From NCBI GenBank assembly GCA_965224275.1, contig CBDCYR010000005.1, forward strand, positions 1,081,555 through 1,145,554: a DNA stretch of 64,000 nucleotides, given 5' to 3'. Shown here in pieces: positions 17,677-26,710 of the stretch; within the stretch, counting starts at the first letter, position 1, and every line of letters starts with the position of its first letter. Made by a program: the position numbers and the translations under genes. The notes beneath the pieces were generated by a model, which was not told the DNA's origin, did not search any database, and saw only the letters and a program-made list of their open reading frames with translations. The DNA comes from CAUZWH01 sp965224275 (GTDB taxonomy: Bacteria; Pseudomonadota; Alphaproteobacteria; SHVV01).

Positions 17677-18550
17677 CCCTTGTGATCGTCGGAGATCAAC
17701 AGCTTCACGCCACGCAGCCCGCGCCGGGCCAGCGAGCGCAGGAACTCGGTCCAGAAGGTCTCGGCCTCCGACGCGCCGATCGCCACGCCCAGGACCTCGC
17801 GGCGGCCTTGGTCGTTGACGGCCACAGCCACGGTCACCGCGACCGAGACAATGCGCCCGGTCTGGCGCACCTTCACGTAGGTGGCGTCGAGCCACAGATA
17901 GGGCCAGTCGCCCTCCAGCGGTCGATCGAGGAAGCCGTTGACCTTATCGTCGATCTCGCCGCACAGCCTGGAGACCTGGCTCTTGGAGGCGCCCGACATC
18001 CCCATCGCCTGAACCAGGTCGTCGACCGAGCGGGTCGACACGCCCTGGATGTAGGCCTCCTGGATCACCGCAGCCAGCGCCTTCTCGGCCATCCGCCGCG
18101 GCTCCAGGAAGCCCGGGAAGTAGCTCCCCTTCCTCAGCTTCGGGATCTTCAGCTCGACCGTGCCGGCCCGCGTCTCCCAGGACCGGTCGCGGTAGCCGTT
18201 GCGGTGGGTGATACGATCCGCCGAGCGCTCGCCGTGAGCGGCGCCGGTCAGGCCCTCGACCTCCAGTGCCATCAGCCGCTCGGCCGTGAAGCCGATCATC
18301 TCGCGAAGCAGATCGGCATCGGAGCTCTTCTCCAAAAGCGCGCGCAGGGTCATCATGTCCTGGGTCATCGTGGTTCTCCTTCGGGTCAGGTTGGTTTGCA
18401 CTAGCCCAACCCTAAACCGGAACCGCGATGGCCTCCGCTGTGGATAGCCGGCTTGCCTATGCCAGACTCTCGGCGGTCGCTACGGCAAGCCGCCTACCCA
18501 CAGCTAACAGAGGCTCCAACAACTCCTACACCACGTCCTGGGACACGACC
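17677..18550 (-). mobile_element. IS256-family element type A, truncated copy 3 with transposase fragment
   Basis: The right end (GGGACACGACC, ending 18550) and the 5' two thirds of the transposase (ATG at 18368, through the second Asp motif LLISDDHKG) are present. The rest is replaced by the IS21 terminal remnant. There are several substitutions relative to copies 1 and 2 (for example VRQTGRIVS for VREAGRIVS), so it is an older copy. No target duplication can be found because the left end is gone. Confidence 0.85.
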
Positions 18551-18672
18551 TACACTTGTCTCGTTTGAGATTGACAAGGGGACGCATCGGAAGCGTGGTG
18601 CGGGTGCTGAAGACGAGCGCCCATGGAGGCCGACTAGACTGGATTTGTCTGCGTTCTCCCGCGGAGGCGACG

Positions 18673-19542
18673 TCAGAAGCCGTGGAAGAGGCTCCCGTAC
18701 TTTTCGAACAATCTTCCGTTGAGCTTGTCGACGAAGTCCAACACTTCCTTGATGTACGGGTCATCCAATTGGACTCTTGTTGCCCATTCTCGAAAGGGTA
18801 GTGTGGCAAACGGGACGATCAGCGAAACGTGGCCGGCGCTCTCGCGAAGTGGCTCGTATAGCGGTGAGAAACCTCGGTTGACGTTGCCGCGCAACGAGAA
18901 ACTGAGAACGTCCTGCCAGGAACCGTGGACAGAATCCGAGAAGGTGCCGTACGCCACGGAATACAGGTCTTCGCCCACCACTTCCTTGAAGATCTGGTGA
19001 AACGTCTTGCCCTGCACGCGCCAATCGTTGCGGATCTGATCTTCGAAGCTGTGTTCATCCAACCCCTCCAGCGCGAGCTTTTCGTTGATCGAGCGCAAGA
19101 GGCGGTGCCCGGCCTTGCTGCGATAGTACTCGGACCCGGAAGCTGCTTGTTCGAGCATCCTGAACCGGTTCCTGTAGGAGCAGCGCCGATAGTCTTCCAA
19201 CGTCGATTTGTCCGAACGGAGCAGAGACGTCGCGGTAACGGCCACTTCGATGAGCGATCGTTCGGTGATGGCCGCGTACTCGGCGCTGTCCTCCTTGTAA
19301 ATCCAGATGATTAGCTTGAGCAGTTTCCACGTGCGGACGAGCAGACCGAGTATTGGGGCGTCGTCGATTGCGAAGCCCGTTGGGTTCCTTTCGCCGTTCC
19401 TCAGGCGGGAGAGGATGTCGAGAGTCTCCGCGACATCCTCGAAGAAAGCCAACGCCAACTGGTCCGCCTCCGGCTTTGAAGCAAAGAGCCGCTCCAAGTA
19501 GGCGCGGTCGTATTTGGTGAGGATGTCCTGGATCTCGTCCAT
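18673..19542 (-). CDS. Uncharacterised protein, DUF5677-like, tandem paralogue 2
   Basis: The 289-residue soluble, mainly helical protein has no signal peptide. It is clearly a paralogue of the gene just upstream (19584-20486): both share EDVA near residue 35, a glycine-dipeptide region ending DAPI-GLL-R, a RxLIE-AV-AT-LLR helix, Y/FRRCSY, ALEGL..-SF, W R-QGK, and a HGSW motif near residue 205. The pattern resembles DUF5677 proteins, often found in defence contexts, but I give that family name with moderate confidence. It lies 41 bp after its paralogue on the same strand and is probably co-transcribed. Function unknown. Confidence 0.65.
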   Translation of the reverse strand: MDEIQDILTKYDRAYLERLFASKPEADQLALAFFEDVAETLDILSRLRNGERNPTGFAIDDAPILGLLVRTWKLLKLIIWIYKEDSAEYAAITERSLIEVAVTATSLLRSDKSTLEDYRRCSYRNRFRMLEQAASGSEYYRSKAGHRLLRSINEKLALEGLDEHSFEDQIRNDWRVQGKTFHQIFKEVVGEDLYSVAYGTFSDSVHGSWQDVLSFSLRGNVNRGFSPLYEPLRESAGHVSLIVPFATLPFREWATRVQLDDPYIKEVLDFVDKLNGRLFEKYGSLFHGF

Positions 19543-19583
19543 GGTCGTGGGTTTGAGCGTGCCTCTATCGAGAACGGCGTCGC

Positions 19584-20486
19584 CTACCTCTGATCGGGGG
19601 ACGTGGAACCATCAGCGGTCGGGCCGTCGTAGAGTTCGTCGAACCTATGGTAAATCGAGCGGGAGTAGTCGTGGATACGATCGAACGTCTGGCGCATTGA
19701 GTCGTCCTGTATCTGGATTCTGTTGCTCCAAAGAACGTACGGGGGCGTCGCGTATCGCACCAAAGGCAGAAGCGCCCGAGCATCGACGCCGTGGTACAGA
19801 GCGAACGCGGAGAAGGTGTTGTCGTCGTTCCTGGACAGGCACCAGTCCATGGACTCGTTCCACGAACCGTGTATCGCCTCCGACAATATGCCGTAAACGA
19901 ACGGATACTCGGCTGGGCCGGCGACCTCGCCGAAGATGTCGTACAGCGACTTTCCCTGGAGGCGCCAACGATTGCGTTTCTGAGCGGCGAAGCTTTGCTT
20001 GGACAACCCCTCGAGAGCGAGGTCGTCGAGGGCGGATCGTAGAACGCGCTGACCCGCGGACGTACGAAAGAACTCGGACCCGCTCTCGTGGGCGCGCAGT
20101 ATCCGGAGCGTGTCCTTGTACGAACACCGTCGGAAGTCCTCGACGGCCTCGTCTCCTTCCCGCAGCAGATAGGTGGCGACGATCGCCGACTCGATCAGCG
20201 GGCGAGAGAACACGGCGAGGTGGTCGCCATTGCCCAGCTCATAGAACTTGCAAACTAGTCGGAACAGCTTCGCGACGCGTGTCAGAAGCCCGACGATGGG
20301 TGCGTCGGCAAGGCCGTATCCGGAGGGGTCTCGACTCGGGTTGCGCCGCAACGTGATCAAACGATAGGTGCTGGCTACGTCCTCGCAAAAGGTCAGCGCA
20401 AGCCGGTTGACGTCGTCGAGCGACTCGAGGCGGTCGAGAAGACCTTGGTCCTCGTACTTGAGCCAAATTCGGTTGCTCTCGTTCAT
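19584..20486 (-). CDS. Uncharacterised protein, DUF5677-like, tandem paralogue 1
   Basis: The 300-residue paralogue of the downstream gene has conserved blocks NRLALTFCEDVAS, LADAPIVGLLTRVAKLFRLV, SRPLIESAIVATYLLREGDE, DFRRCSYKDTLRIL, LALEGLSKQSF and ILSEAIHGSWNES. It contains no membrane segment. It starts 36 bp after the antitoxin stop, in line with higB-higA, so four genes form one apparent transcription unit. The duplicated arrangement suggests a hetero-oligomer or target diversification; that is inference. Confidence 0.65.
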   Translation of the reverse strand: MNESNRIWLKYEDQGLLDRLESLDDVNRLALTFCEDVASTYRLITLRRNPSRDPSGYGLADAPIVGLLTRVAKLFRLVCKFYELGNGDHLAVFSRPLIESAIVATYLLREGDEAVEDFRRCSYKDTLRILRAHESGSEFFRTSAGQRVLRSALDDLALEGLSKQSFAAQKRNRWRLQGKSLYDIFGEVAGPAEYPFVYGILSEAIHGSWNESMDWCLSRNDDNTFSAFALYHGVDARALLPLVRYATPPYVLWSNRIQIQDDSMRQTFDRIHDYSRSIYHRFDELYDGPTADGSTSPDQR

Positions 20487-20522
20487 GCGTCGGCCGCCTA
20501 GCCGCCCGGCCTATCGCATGCC

Positions 20523-20807
20523 TCAGCCGTCCGCCGGGACAAGGCCCACGGTCAGCCGCGTGCCGGTTGCTTCGGCGTAGCGGCGCAGCGTGGCGAAGGA
20601 CGGCGACACCCGCCCGCCTTCCAGCCGCGCGACCGCGGATTGCGTCGTGCCGAGCCGCCGGGCAAGCTCCGCCTGCGTCAGCTTCGCCGCCGCACGGGCG
20701 CGGACCAGCGCCTCGATGAGCGCATACTCCTCGTCGACGCGCGCGTATTCCTCCCGGAACTCCGGGTCTTCCATGAAGCGCGCCTTCAGATCCTTCAGCT
20801 TCGTCAT
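20523..20807 (-). CDS. higA: HigA-type antitoxin (XRE family)
   Basis: The 94-residue protein has a C-terminal helix-turn-helix (KLTQAELARRLGTTQSAVAR, then LEGGRVSPSFATLRRYAEAT), characteristic of HigA/XRE antitoxins fed by the toxin gene upstream. Its ATG overlaps the toxin stop (ATGA). It would bind and neutralise the HigB toxin and repress the shared promoter at the palindrome at 21136-21153. Toxin-first gene order is typical for higBA. Confidence 0.85.
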   Translation of the reverse strand: MTKLKDLKARFMEDPEFREEYARVDEEYALIEALVRARAAAKLTQAELARRLGTTQSAVARLEGGRVSPSFATLRRYAEATGTRLTVGLVPADG

Positions 20808-21145
20808 GTCGTCACCTGCCTCATCCGCTCCCTGGCGGTCGCGAGCGCACGGCGCGGCGTCCTGCGCGACTTCTTCGCGAAGACGTGCAGCACCACCACC
20901 CGCCGGCCCGCCGCCGTCACGTAGATCCCCCGGGCGATACCGCCGTCTGCCCGCACCCGAAGTTCCCATAGCTTCCCTTCAAGGTGCCTGACATGCGGTG
21001 CGCGGAGGGCCTCCAGCCCGACATTCTCCACCGTCTCCAGCAGCCGCAGTAGCCGGGCGCGCAACGCCACCGGCAAGGCCGCGATTTCGGCGTCGACGGC
21101 CGACACGGTTTCGACCGTCCAATCCATCAGCGTCATATAGCGCAT
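20804..21145 (-). CDS. higB: HigB/RelE-like toxin (phage Gp49-like)
   Basis: The 113-residue protein has the Gp49/HigB signature VRHLEGKLWELRVRADGGIA followed by YVTAAGRRVVVLHVFAKKS and a basic C terminus RRALATARERMRQV. Such toxins cut mRNA on the ribosome. The start at 21145 lies within the palindromic operator; an alternative ATG four codons in (MTLMDW) is possible. Confidence 0.85.
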   Translation of the reverse strand: MRYMTLMDWTVETVSAVDAEIAALPVALRARLLRLLETVENVGLEALRAPHVRHLEGKLWELRVRADGGIARGIYVTAAGRRVVVLHVFAKKSRRTPRRALATARERMRQVTT

Positions 21146-21153
21146 CCGCTATA
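21136..21153. promoter_or_regulatory. Palindromic operator at the higBA start
   Basis: TATAGCG-CATC-CGCTATA is a perfect 7-bp inverted repeat that covers the toxin start codon. A possible -35 (TTGAAA) lies just upstream on the reverse strand at about 21157-21162. HigA autorepression here is inferred from the family's habit of binding such palindromes. Confidence 0.55.
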
Positions 21154-21417
21154 GTCTTTCAAGCGTGCGAACCCGCCGAGGCCGATCTCCACTTGCTCCC
21201 GGACTGCGGGCCTTCGACCGGATCGCGCCGATCCGGGTGCCGCCGCCGCCCGGGAGCCCTGTGCTGTAAACAGTCTTCCGCGCACTGCCAGCGGACACCC
21301 CTTCGGCCTTGCCCCGGCCGATACGTCCCGCGCCGCCGAGAGTCGGAGTCTGGCCGGAAGCCGGGCGGCGGCCGGCTCTCGAAAGAGAGGCGCTGCCGCC
21401 GTTCCCGACCATCGGCA

Positions 21418-21666
21418 TGTTGATCGGCGTGGAATATTGGGTCTGTCGCGGTCTCGATGATGTCAGCGGTTTATGGACGCCAGATGCCGGCGAATGGAGG
21501 TCAGATCGACAATCTGGGGGCCTTCCAGCGCCATATTTTTGGGATGTGCCGATCTGGATGTGCTCAGAATCCGCCTCGTCGTGCTGTCCGAAGCCACCAT
21601 CATCGAGATTGAGTCAGACCCAATATTGCACGCCGATCGGGGGTCAAACTTCAAAGCCGATTGACA
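21418..21666. mobile_element. Non-autonomous IS21-ended element (MITE-like)
   Basis: The 249-bp segment has inverted ends GATCGGCGTGGAATATTGGG (21422-21441) and the complement of GATCGGCGTGCAATATTGGG (ending at 21638), one mismatch. The right side then continues as a typical IS21 end (GGGGGTCAAACTTCAAAGCC to TTGACA). The interior holds no recognisable istA or istB sequence, only short open frames. Confidence 0.6.
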
Positions 21667-21882
21667 ATCGCCCTCGCCGAGGACCGATTAGGCGAAGCTC
21701 CACCGGCCACGGTATCGCCCGGACACCTCGCCCTCGTTGAGACAATGTGGCGCATGGTCTACGTGCTCGCCACCCTCAACCGCGACGAGTTGCTCGCCGA
21801 TGGGCGGGACAAAGAGCTCGACGCCATCGTCGCCGCTGCGCACGGGACGATGAACGAGACGATGAGCGAAGGTCCGGGTTGA
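21667..21882 (+). pseudogene. Small protein, 5'-truncated paralogue of the 23535-23804 fragment
   Basis: The last 60 codons (HLALVETMWRMVYVLATLNR ... DAIVAAAHGTMNETMSEGPG) resemble the C terminus encoded at 23535-23804 (LIEAIYRFVYVMAALKQDKE ... LIAAARRAIRQTMADGPV). Both end in a helix and the -GP(G/V) stop. The start is lost at the IS21-ended element. No domain recognised. Confidence 0.45.
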
Positions 21883-23188
21883 GGGATTTCTTGCTGTCAG
21901 CTCGGGCGAGAGGAAGGAGAATCGAGGTTACCGCGACCGACTTACCGGATAGGTAACGTCCCGAAAGCCGGACGCTGCCCATCCCATCCTGCTCATAATA
22001 TCTCAAGAGAGAAGCCTCTGAAGTCGTCCGGCCGTACAATGCGTGCTCCACAATCTTGGTCACCAGGTAGCTGAATGGATCCCAAATTCTGCTGCTTTCG
22101 TCCCACTCCTGCATGCTCGTCAGTGTCGCCTCGTGGTCCGGGAGGCCGAAAATTTCCATCTTCGTCACTTTGTCGCTTTCTTTGACGACCCTCCTTCCTT
22201 CTATCACTCCGCGTTGCAGAACAACAATCGTGTCTGGACCCTACGCACGTTCCTGTTGCGATATCTCATCGGCCACCTGCCTCGCGATGGTCTGCGGCTT
22301 GTTCTGCGACTCCAAAGCGATGCCGAATGTCATGATACGGTCTCTCGGATTTCTGTCTTGATCGAAGATCGGGCCGCGTACTTGGTCTTCTGTGGGCCTG
22401 GATCGATCCCCATAGTAGCGCCAGGGGAACCAGGTCGTGCCCGATGTTTCTTCGTGTCCGAGCGCTCTCCGCATTCGCGTGGCGGATTCACTCTTCTGAA
22501 ATACATCGCGAACCCATCCACTGTATGTGCCAGCCTTCACCTCGCCGGTGGCGATCACGCATTCACACGGGAAGTTGCCGGCGCCGGCACCATCGGTCAG
22601 TGTCCGAAATACGGGGCTGCGCATACGCTCGAACAGCACGACGTCTTGTTGCAGGCTCGTGAATCCTTAGCTGTCAACGACGAAGCCGTGTTCGACGCCT
22701 ATCCATTCCGGCAAGACTGCACGCAGAGCGACTCGAACCAGTTCCTCTGCCTTGCCGCCGCGATCTGCCCGCCGTTTGGTCACGGATTTGTGCCGCGCAT
22801 AGTCCTCGGCGATCCAGCGCCCGGCCTCCCGCACATGGTCGACGGAGCTGTAGGGTGATCGGTCGCCTGAATCACGAGGCCTCTTCTTCTCTCTTCTCAC
22901 GAAATAGAGGTGGCTACCGACGCCGTCGGTCTTCTCGTCCAATCTGCATCCTTTGCCGACCAGCAAACGAATGACCTCCGCAGCTTCCTCGTGGTCTCTC
23001 GCCTTTCCGAACCAGGCTTCTCCAACACCTCTGCCCTTGATTTCCGTCCTTTCGGACAGCCTCGCAGCCTCCCCGGAATAAGTTCCGACCATCCACGCGC
23101 TCCAGGACGAGCCGTCCAAACCTACGATGTGCGTCGTGGTGCCGATCAGATCTGTCGCGTCAGACGACAATTGAGACAATTCAGTCAT
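21776..23188 (-). pseudogene. DUF6602-like putative nuclease with two in-frame stop codons
   Basis: From the ATG at 23188 one frame is open except for a TAA at 22667-22669 and a TAG at 22241-22243. Homology-like sequence runs straight through both: ...VLPEWIGVEHGFVVDS*GFTSLQQDVVLF... and ...ISQQERA*GPDTIVVLQRG.... The block around the first stop resembles DUF6602 domains, which have a PD-(D/E)xK-like core (QQDVVLF and CVIATGEVKAG). The N-terminal 150 residues are not recognised. The true C terminus is uncertain because the frame stays open to 21776 and overlaps another gene on the opposite strand from 21882. Two nonsense mutations in an otherwise open frame suggest recent inactivation. Confidence 0.55.
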
Positions 23189-23504
23189 CCGGATACCAAT
23201 CCGAAAGAGAGCTATATAAGCCCGTGTGTGAATATCCTGCCGCGCCACACTGATCCTACGAGTGCCTGCACGTCGACAATCTCGATGCAAGCGCGCTATT
23301 TCATGCCCAGCCGACATGCGGTGTCCGCCAGTCGCCGCGAGACTTCCGTAGACCCCGCAGCTCGCCCGACCGGTTACGGCGGCGAACCGTCCGGACGGCG
23401 ATCGAATGGAATGTCGGACAGGGTCGAATTGGTGCATTTGACCCACCATGCTGTCTTTGAAGCCGAAAACTGCAAGGCGAACGATAACCCGACCGGCCTG
23501 ATCC

Positions 23505-23804
23505 GCAATATTTTGTGCACGATCTTCGGAAGTTGTACACCTCGGAGCACAGGACGAAACCGAGTATGGCAGGCATGAAGGGCTCGACCCAAACTGCGGC
23601 CGCTATCCGAGACTGTTCTTCGAGTCCGAACGGAACCCGGTCGAGCTGGCCACCTTCCGGGACGGTCAGCTGACCGCGCTCATCGAGGCGATCTACCGCT
23701 TCGTCTACGTGATGGCCGCGCTCAAGCAGGACAAGGAGTTCGACGACCTTATCGCCGCGGCGCGCAGGGCGATTCGGCAGACGATGGCAGACGGCCCGGT
23801 GTGA
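23505..23804 (+). CDS. Unrecognised protein, C-terminal part, possibly frameshifted
   Basis: The frame encodes VHLGAQDETEYGRHEG, then LDPNCGRYPRLFFESERNPV, VELATFRDGQLTALIEAIYR and a C-terminal helix ending QTMADGPV. No good start codon exists after the in-frame stop at 23499. An ATG at 23411 in another frame (MSDRVELVHLTHHAVFEAEN) may be the original N terminus joined through a frameshift near 23530. It is a paralogue of 21667-21882; the two flank the DUF6602-like gene. Confidence 0.4.
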   Translation, partial: AIFCARSSEVVHLGAQDETEYGRHEGLDPNCGRYPRLFFESERNPVELATFRDGQLTALIEAIYRFVYVMAALKQDKEFDDLIAAARRAIRQTMADGPV

Positions 23805-23981
23805 GCAGTTTGGGTGCCGAAGGTCTCCATCCCTTCGCCAGGGGATTGCCCCGAAACCTGAAACGGACAATATACGCGCCGGAACCGTATCGGATCGGAC
23901 GCATCGAGTGAGACGGGCAATACTCAATCTGGAGCAGCTTTCCGACATCGCTCTCTACGAGACCTTGTCGGAGGGCATGCC

Positions 23982-25375
23982 GGCTGTGTCTCGAAAGTGG
24001 TGGAAATTTGAGGATGGCGTAATCTCCGGGTGACAAGACAACCACCCAACCGGCGGCTAGCACCGCCAAGGAGATCACGCCATGAAGAACACTACCGAGA
24101 CTTCCGCGCTTTCGCTACTGGCCAATGACGCCGGCTATGATCCGCTCGAGGACCGGCTGCGGGAGAACATCAGATCCACGATCGAGGCCGTTTTTGAGGA
24201 GGAACTTGCGCAGTTTCTCGGGCGCTGCCGATACGGTCGAGAGGACGCGCTTCGGCAAGGGTATCGGAACGGGCACCGGGAGCGGCAACTGACGGGGACA
24301 TTCGGGACCGAGAGGGTGAGCGTGCCGCGTGCACGGATCGTTGAGGAAGACGGTCGGGCGTCGGAATGGCGTTCGCGGGCGCTGCCGCGCTACCAGCGGC
24401 TGACCAGAAAGGCCGAGGCGCTGATCGCTTCGGTGTATCTGTCCGGAACCAACACGCGGCGGGTGAAACGCGCGCTGTTCGGGCTCTTCGGGGGTGCTGT
24501 GAGCAAGGACGTTGTGAGCCGGGCGTGGCGCAAGGTGAAGGTCGATTGGGACGCCTGGTGCAGCCGTGGCCTCGCGGATGAGGATATCGTTCGGCTGATC
24601 CTTGACGGCACTGTGATCAAGACCCGACTGGATCGCAAGGCCACCAACATCTCGGTTCTCGCGGCTATAGGGGTGCGCCGGGATGGCCAGAAGGTCTTGC
24701 TTTCGATCGGGAATATGGGCGGAGAAAGCCAGGCGGCGTGGCGCCAGTTCCTCGACGACCTTGATGCGCGTGGACTGAAACGGCCCGGGTTTGTCATCGT
24801 CGATGGCGCGCCGGGACTGGAGGCGGCTCTGTCGGCGCTTTGGGGCGATGACCTTCCCGTTCAACGCTGCACCGTGCACAAGCACCGCAACCTTCTGGGT
24901 CATGCTCCCAAACACATGCATGACGAGCTGAGCGAAGATTACCGCGATATGATCTATGCCGACACTGCCTCCGAGGTGGAAACCCGCCGCAAGGCGTTTG
25001 TCCGCAAGTGGCGGCTGAAATGCAGGGCCGTCGCGGACAGCCTCGCAGAAGCGGGCGACAAGCTCTTTACCTTCACGCGCCTGTCCAAGAGCCAATGGAA
25101 ATCAGCCCGAACGACCAACGCCATTGAGCGTCTCAACGAGGAGTTCAAGCGCCGGATCAAAACACAGACCGTGCTGCCGTGTCCCGAAACAGTGCCGATG
25201 CTCCTCTGGGCGCTCCTCGCTTCCGGCCAAATCCAGATGCGCAAAGTCGATGGATGGGAAACCCTCGATCAGCTAATCGCCGACGAAACCCTTGACCGCG
25301 CGGCCTGACCGCCGCAAAACTCAACCCGCTCGGAGAGGCGCCAAAACCAATTTCCACCACTTTCGAGACACAACC
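23982..25375 (+). mobile_element. IS256-family element type B, copy 1
   Basis: The element is 1394 bp with ends GGCTGTGTCTCGAAAGTGG and CCACTTTCGAGACACAACC. It is flanked by the 8-bp duplication GGCATGCC at 23974-23981 and 25376-25383. A nearly identical copy is at 52338-53731. It carries one transposase gene. Confidence 0.92.
24082..25308 (+). CDS. IS256-family transposase, type B
   Basis: The 408-residue Mutator-type DDE transposase has FLGRCRYGREDALRQGYRNG near the N terminus, first Asp in LILDGTVIKTRLDRK, second in FVIVDGAPGLEAAL, the QRCTVHKHRNLLGHAPK block and the Glu region ARTTNAIERLNEEFKRR. The ribosome-binding site is CAAGGAG. It belongs to a different IS256 subgroup from the type A transposase. 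It differs from copy 2 by one visible residue (LLASGQ against LLACGQ). Confidence 0.93.
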   Translation: MKNTTETSALSLLANDAGYDPLEDRLRENIRSTIEAVFEEELAQFLGRCRYGREDALRQGYRNGHRERQLTGTFGTERVSVPRARIVEEDGRASEWRSRALPRYQRLTRKAEALIASVYLSGTNTRRVKRALFGLFGGAVSKDVVSRAWRKVKVDWDAWCSRGLADEDIVRLILDGTVIKTRLDRKATNISVLAAIGVRRDGQKVLLSIGNMGGESQAAWRQFLDDLDARGLKRPGFVIVDGAPGLEAALSALWGDDLPVQRCTVHKHRNLLGHAPKHMHDELSEDYRDMIYADTASEVETRRKAFVRKWRLKCRAVADSLAEAGDKLFTFTRLSKSQWKSARTTNAIERLNEEFKRRIKTQTVLPCPETVPMLLWALLASGQIQMRKVDGWETLDQLIADETLDRAA

Positions 25376-26300
25376 GGCATGCCGCTCATCGTCGACAATG
25401 CGACGAGCCTTGATGAAACCGCCCGCCGCCTATACCGGGACGGGGAGTTCCGCGCTTCGGAAGTCATGCGCGGCTTCGCGGAAGAGGAGGCCGCAAAGGT
25501 CCTGATACTCATTGACTATGTACGTTGCCCGAGGAGTTGGGAACCAAGGGCGCAGGTGCTCAAGCGCTTCTATGGCCATGTCGCCAAGCGCATCCATGCC
25601 ATGGCTTGCGACTTTCCGAGGATCGCATCGTTCGGGGAACTCTCGGATCTCGTCGAGAGCGAGTGCCGCCCCTGGTACCTCGACGGACCGAAAGGAGTCG
25701 GCTGGATCTTCCCGAACTCGATTTCGGAGAAGCGCGAACACGACCTCTATGTCGATTATGTGCGGGACGTGACAGACGCCGCAGGCGCCTGCCATTGGAT
25801 CGCTCCTGCTCCTCCGATCCGTTTCCTGTCGCAATATCAGGCTTCGGACTGCGTCACGCTGGTCCGGTTCCTCTTCGGGGCGGGTGCCCTTTCTACCGGC
25901 GGCCTCGCTGAAATCGCCGATGTCTGGAGGGGCTTCGCGCCCGTGCCGGGCACTGATCGCGGGGAATTGCGCCGCCTGATCTTCGAAACGTTGAACCGTC
26001 TCGCACTGCGTTGCGGCGCCGTCGATGAGGAGGAGGCGCGCTTCATCGTCTCACACTGGGCCATTTCCGCTTTGGCCGCTGACCATGAAGGAGCCGCGCC
26101 CGGACGACGGCGACCTCGACGGCCTGCGCTGGGAAGAACGGAAGCGCAGCGTGGAATGGATCGAGAAGACCGAAGCGGAACGCGATCCGCCGCTGGCAAT
26201 ATCCCGTGCCATAGTCGAGGACATCAGCGAGGCCTACGAGGCCTGAGAGAGCGATGTCGAGGCGCATGCCGCCCGCAGTGGCGGGTCCGAAGGCAGAGGG

Positions 26301-26606
26301 TTGCGGATCCGGTCGTCCGCCGACGCCGCGAGAGATTTCGATCTGGCGTCCTATTCGCGCGCCAAAGGCAAGCTCGCTGCGCTGAGCGATGAGGAACGGG
26401 TGGCGCTGGTGGCGCTGGGCTGGTTTGCCCGCGAGCGGATCGCGGACTGGCCCCGGACTTATGAGCGTGCAATCAAAATGACGCCGACTTTCGATGAGGT
26501 CTACCAGATTGGCCTCGGAAGCTATTGGCTTCCCGGTCTCGATCGTTGGGAATCGAAGCCGGCGCCTTTCTCAGCTGGACAATGGTATCGCGCGGATCGT
26601 CCGTAG
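26301..26606 (+). CDS. DUF3775-domain protein
   Basis: The 101-residue protein contains the DUF3775 pattern KGKLAALSDEERVALVALGW, FARERIADWPRTYERAIKMT and YQIGLGSYWLPGLDRW. The same frame is open from a stop at 26244, so the real N terminus may lie a little upstream; a TTG at 26301 is the best visible start. Function unknown. It follows the AbiV-like gene by about 50 bases and may have shared its transcript. Confidence 0.55.
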   Translation: MRIRSSADAARDFDLASYSRAKGKLAALSDEERVALVALGWFARERIADWPRTYERAIKMTPTFDEVYQIGLGSYWLPGLDRWESKPAPFSAGQWYRADRP

Positions 26607-26710
26607 GGTCATCGATCGCTGGACGAAGGCGTTTTCGTCGAACGACTATCGCGCCGTACAGTGTGGCACTGAGCATTCTGCGCCTGGCGCAGGAGAACGC
26701 CGATTCGCGA

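Larger units (their letters stand above)
23908..26246 (+). pseudogene. AbiV-like abortive infection protein, interrupted by IS256-B
   Basis: Sequence left of the element (LNLEQLSDIALYETLSEGMP) joins in frame across the target duplication to LIVDNATSLDETARRLYRDG, EFRASEVMRGFAEEEAAKVL, ILIDYVRCP. This is the pattern of AbiV proteins (array of helices with Y-DGEF..A..~A-EE--K). A GTG at 23908 is the likely start. After about 26080 the homologous-looking sequence moves to the next frame (EPRPDDGDLDGLRWEERKRS, ending EAYEA at 26246), so there may also be a frameshift, or a second small gene starting at ATG 26084. AbiV-type proteins block phage development; in this copy function is lost. Confidence 0.6.

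Noticed and set aside
22910..23578. A 222-codon plus-strand frame opposite the DUF6602-like gene
   Set aside because: Most of it is antisense to the better-supported DUF6602-like frame; only its last part from 23411 might be coding.
24115..25095. A 326-codon minus-strand frame over IS256-B, repeated at 52471-53451
   Set aside because: Antisense shadow of the type B transposase, with no family features.
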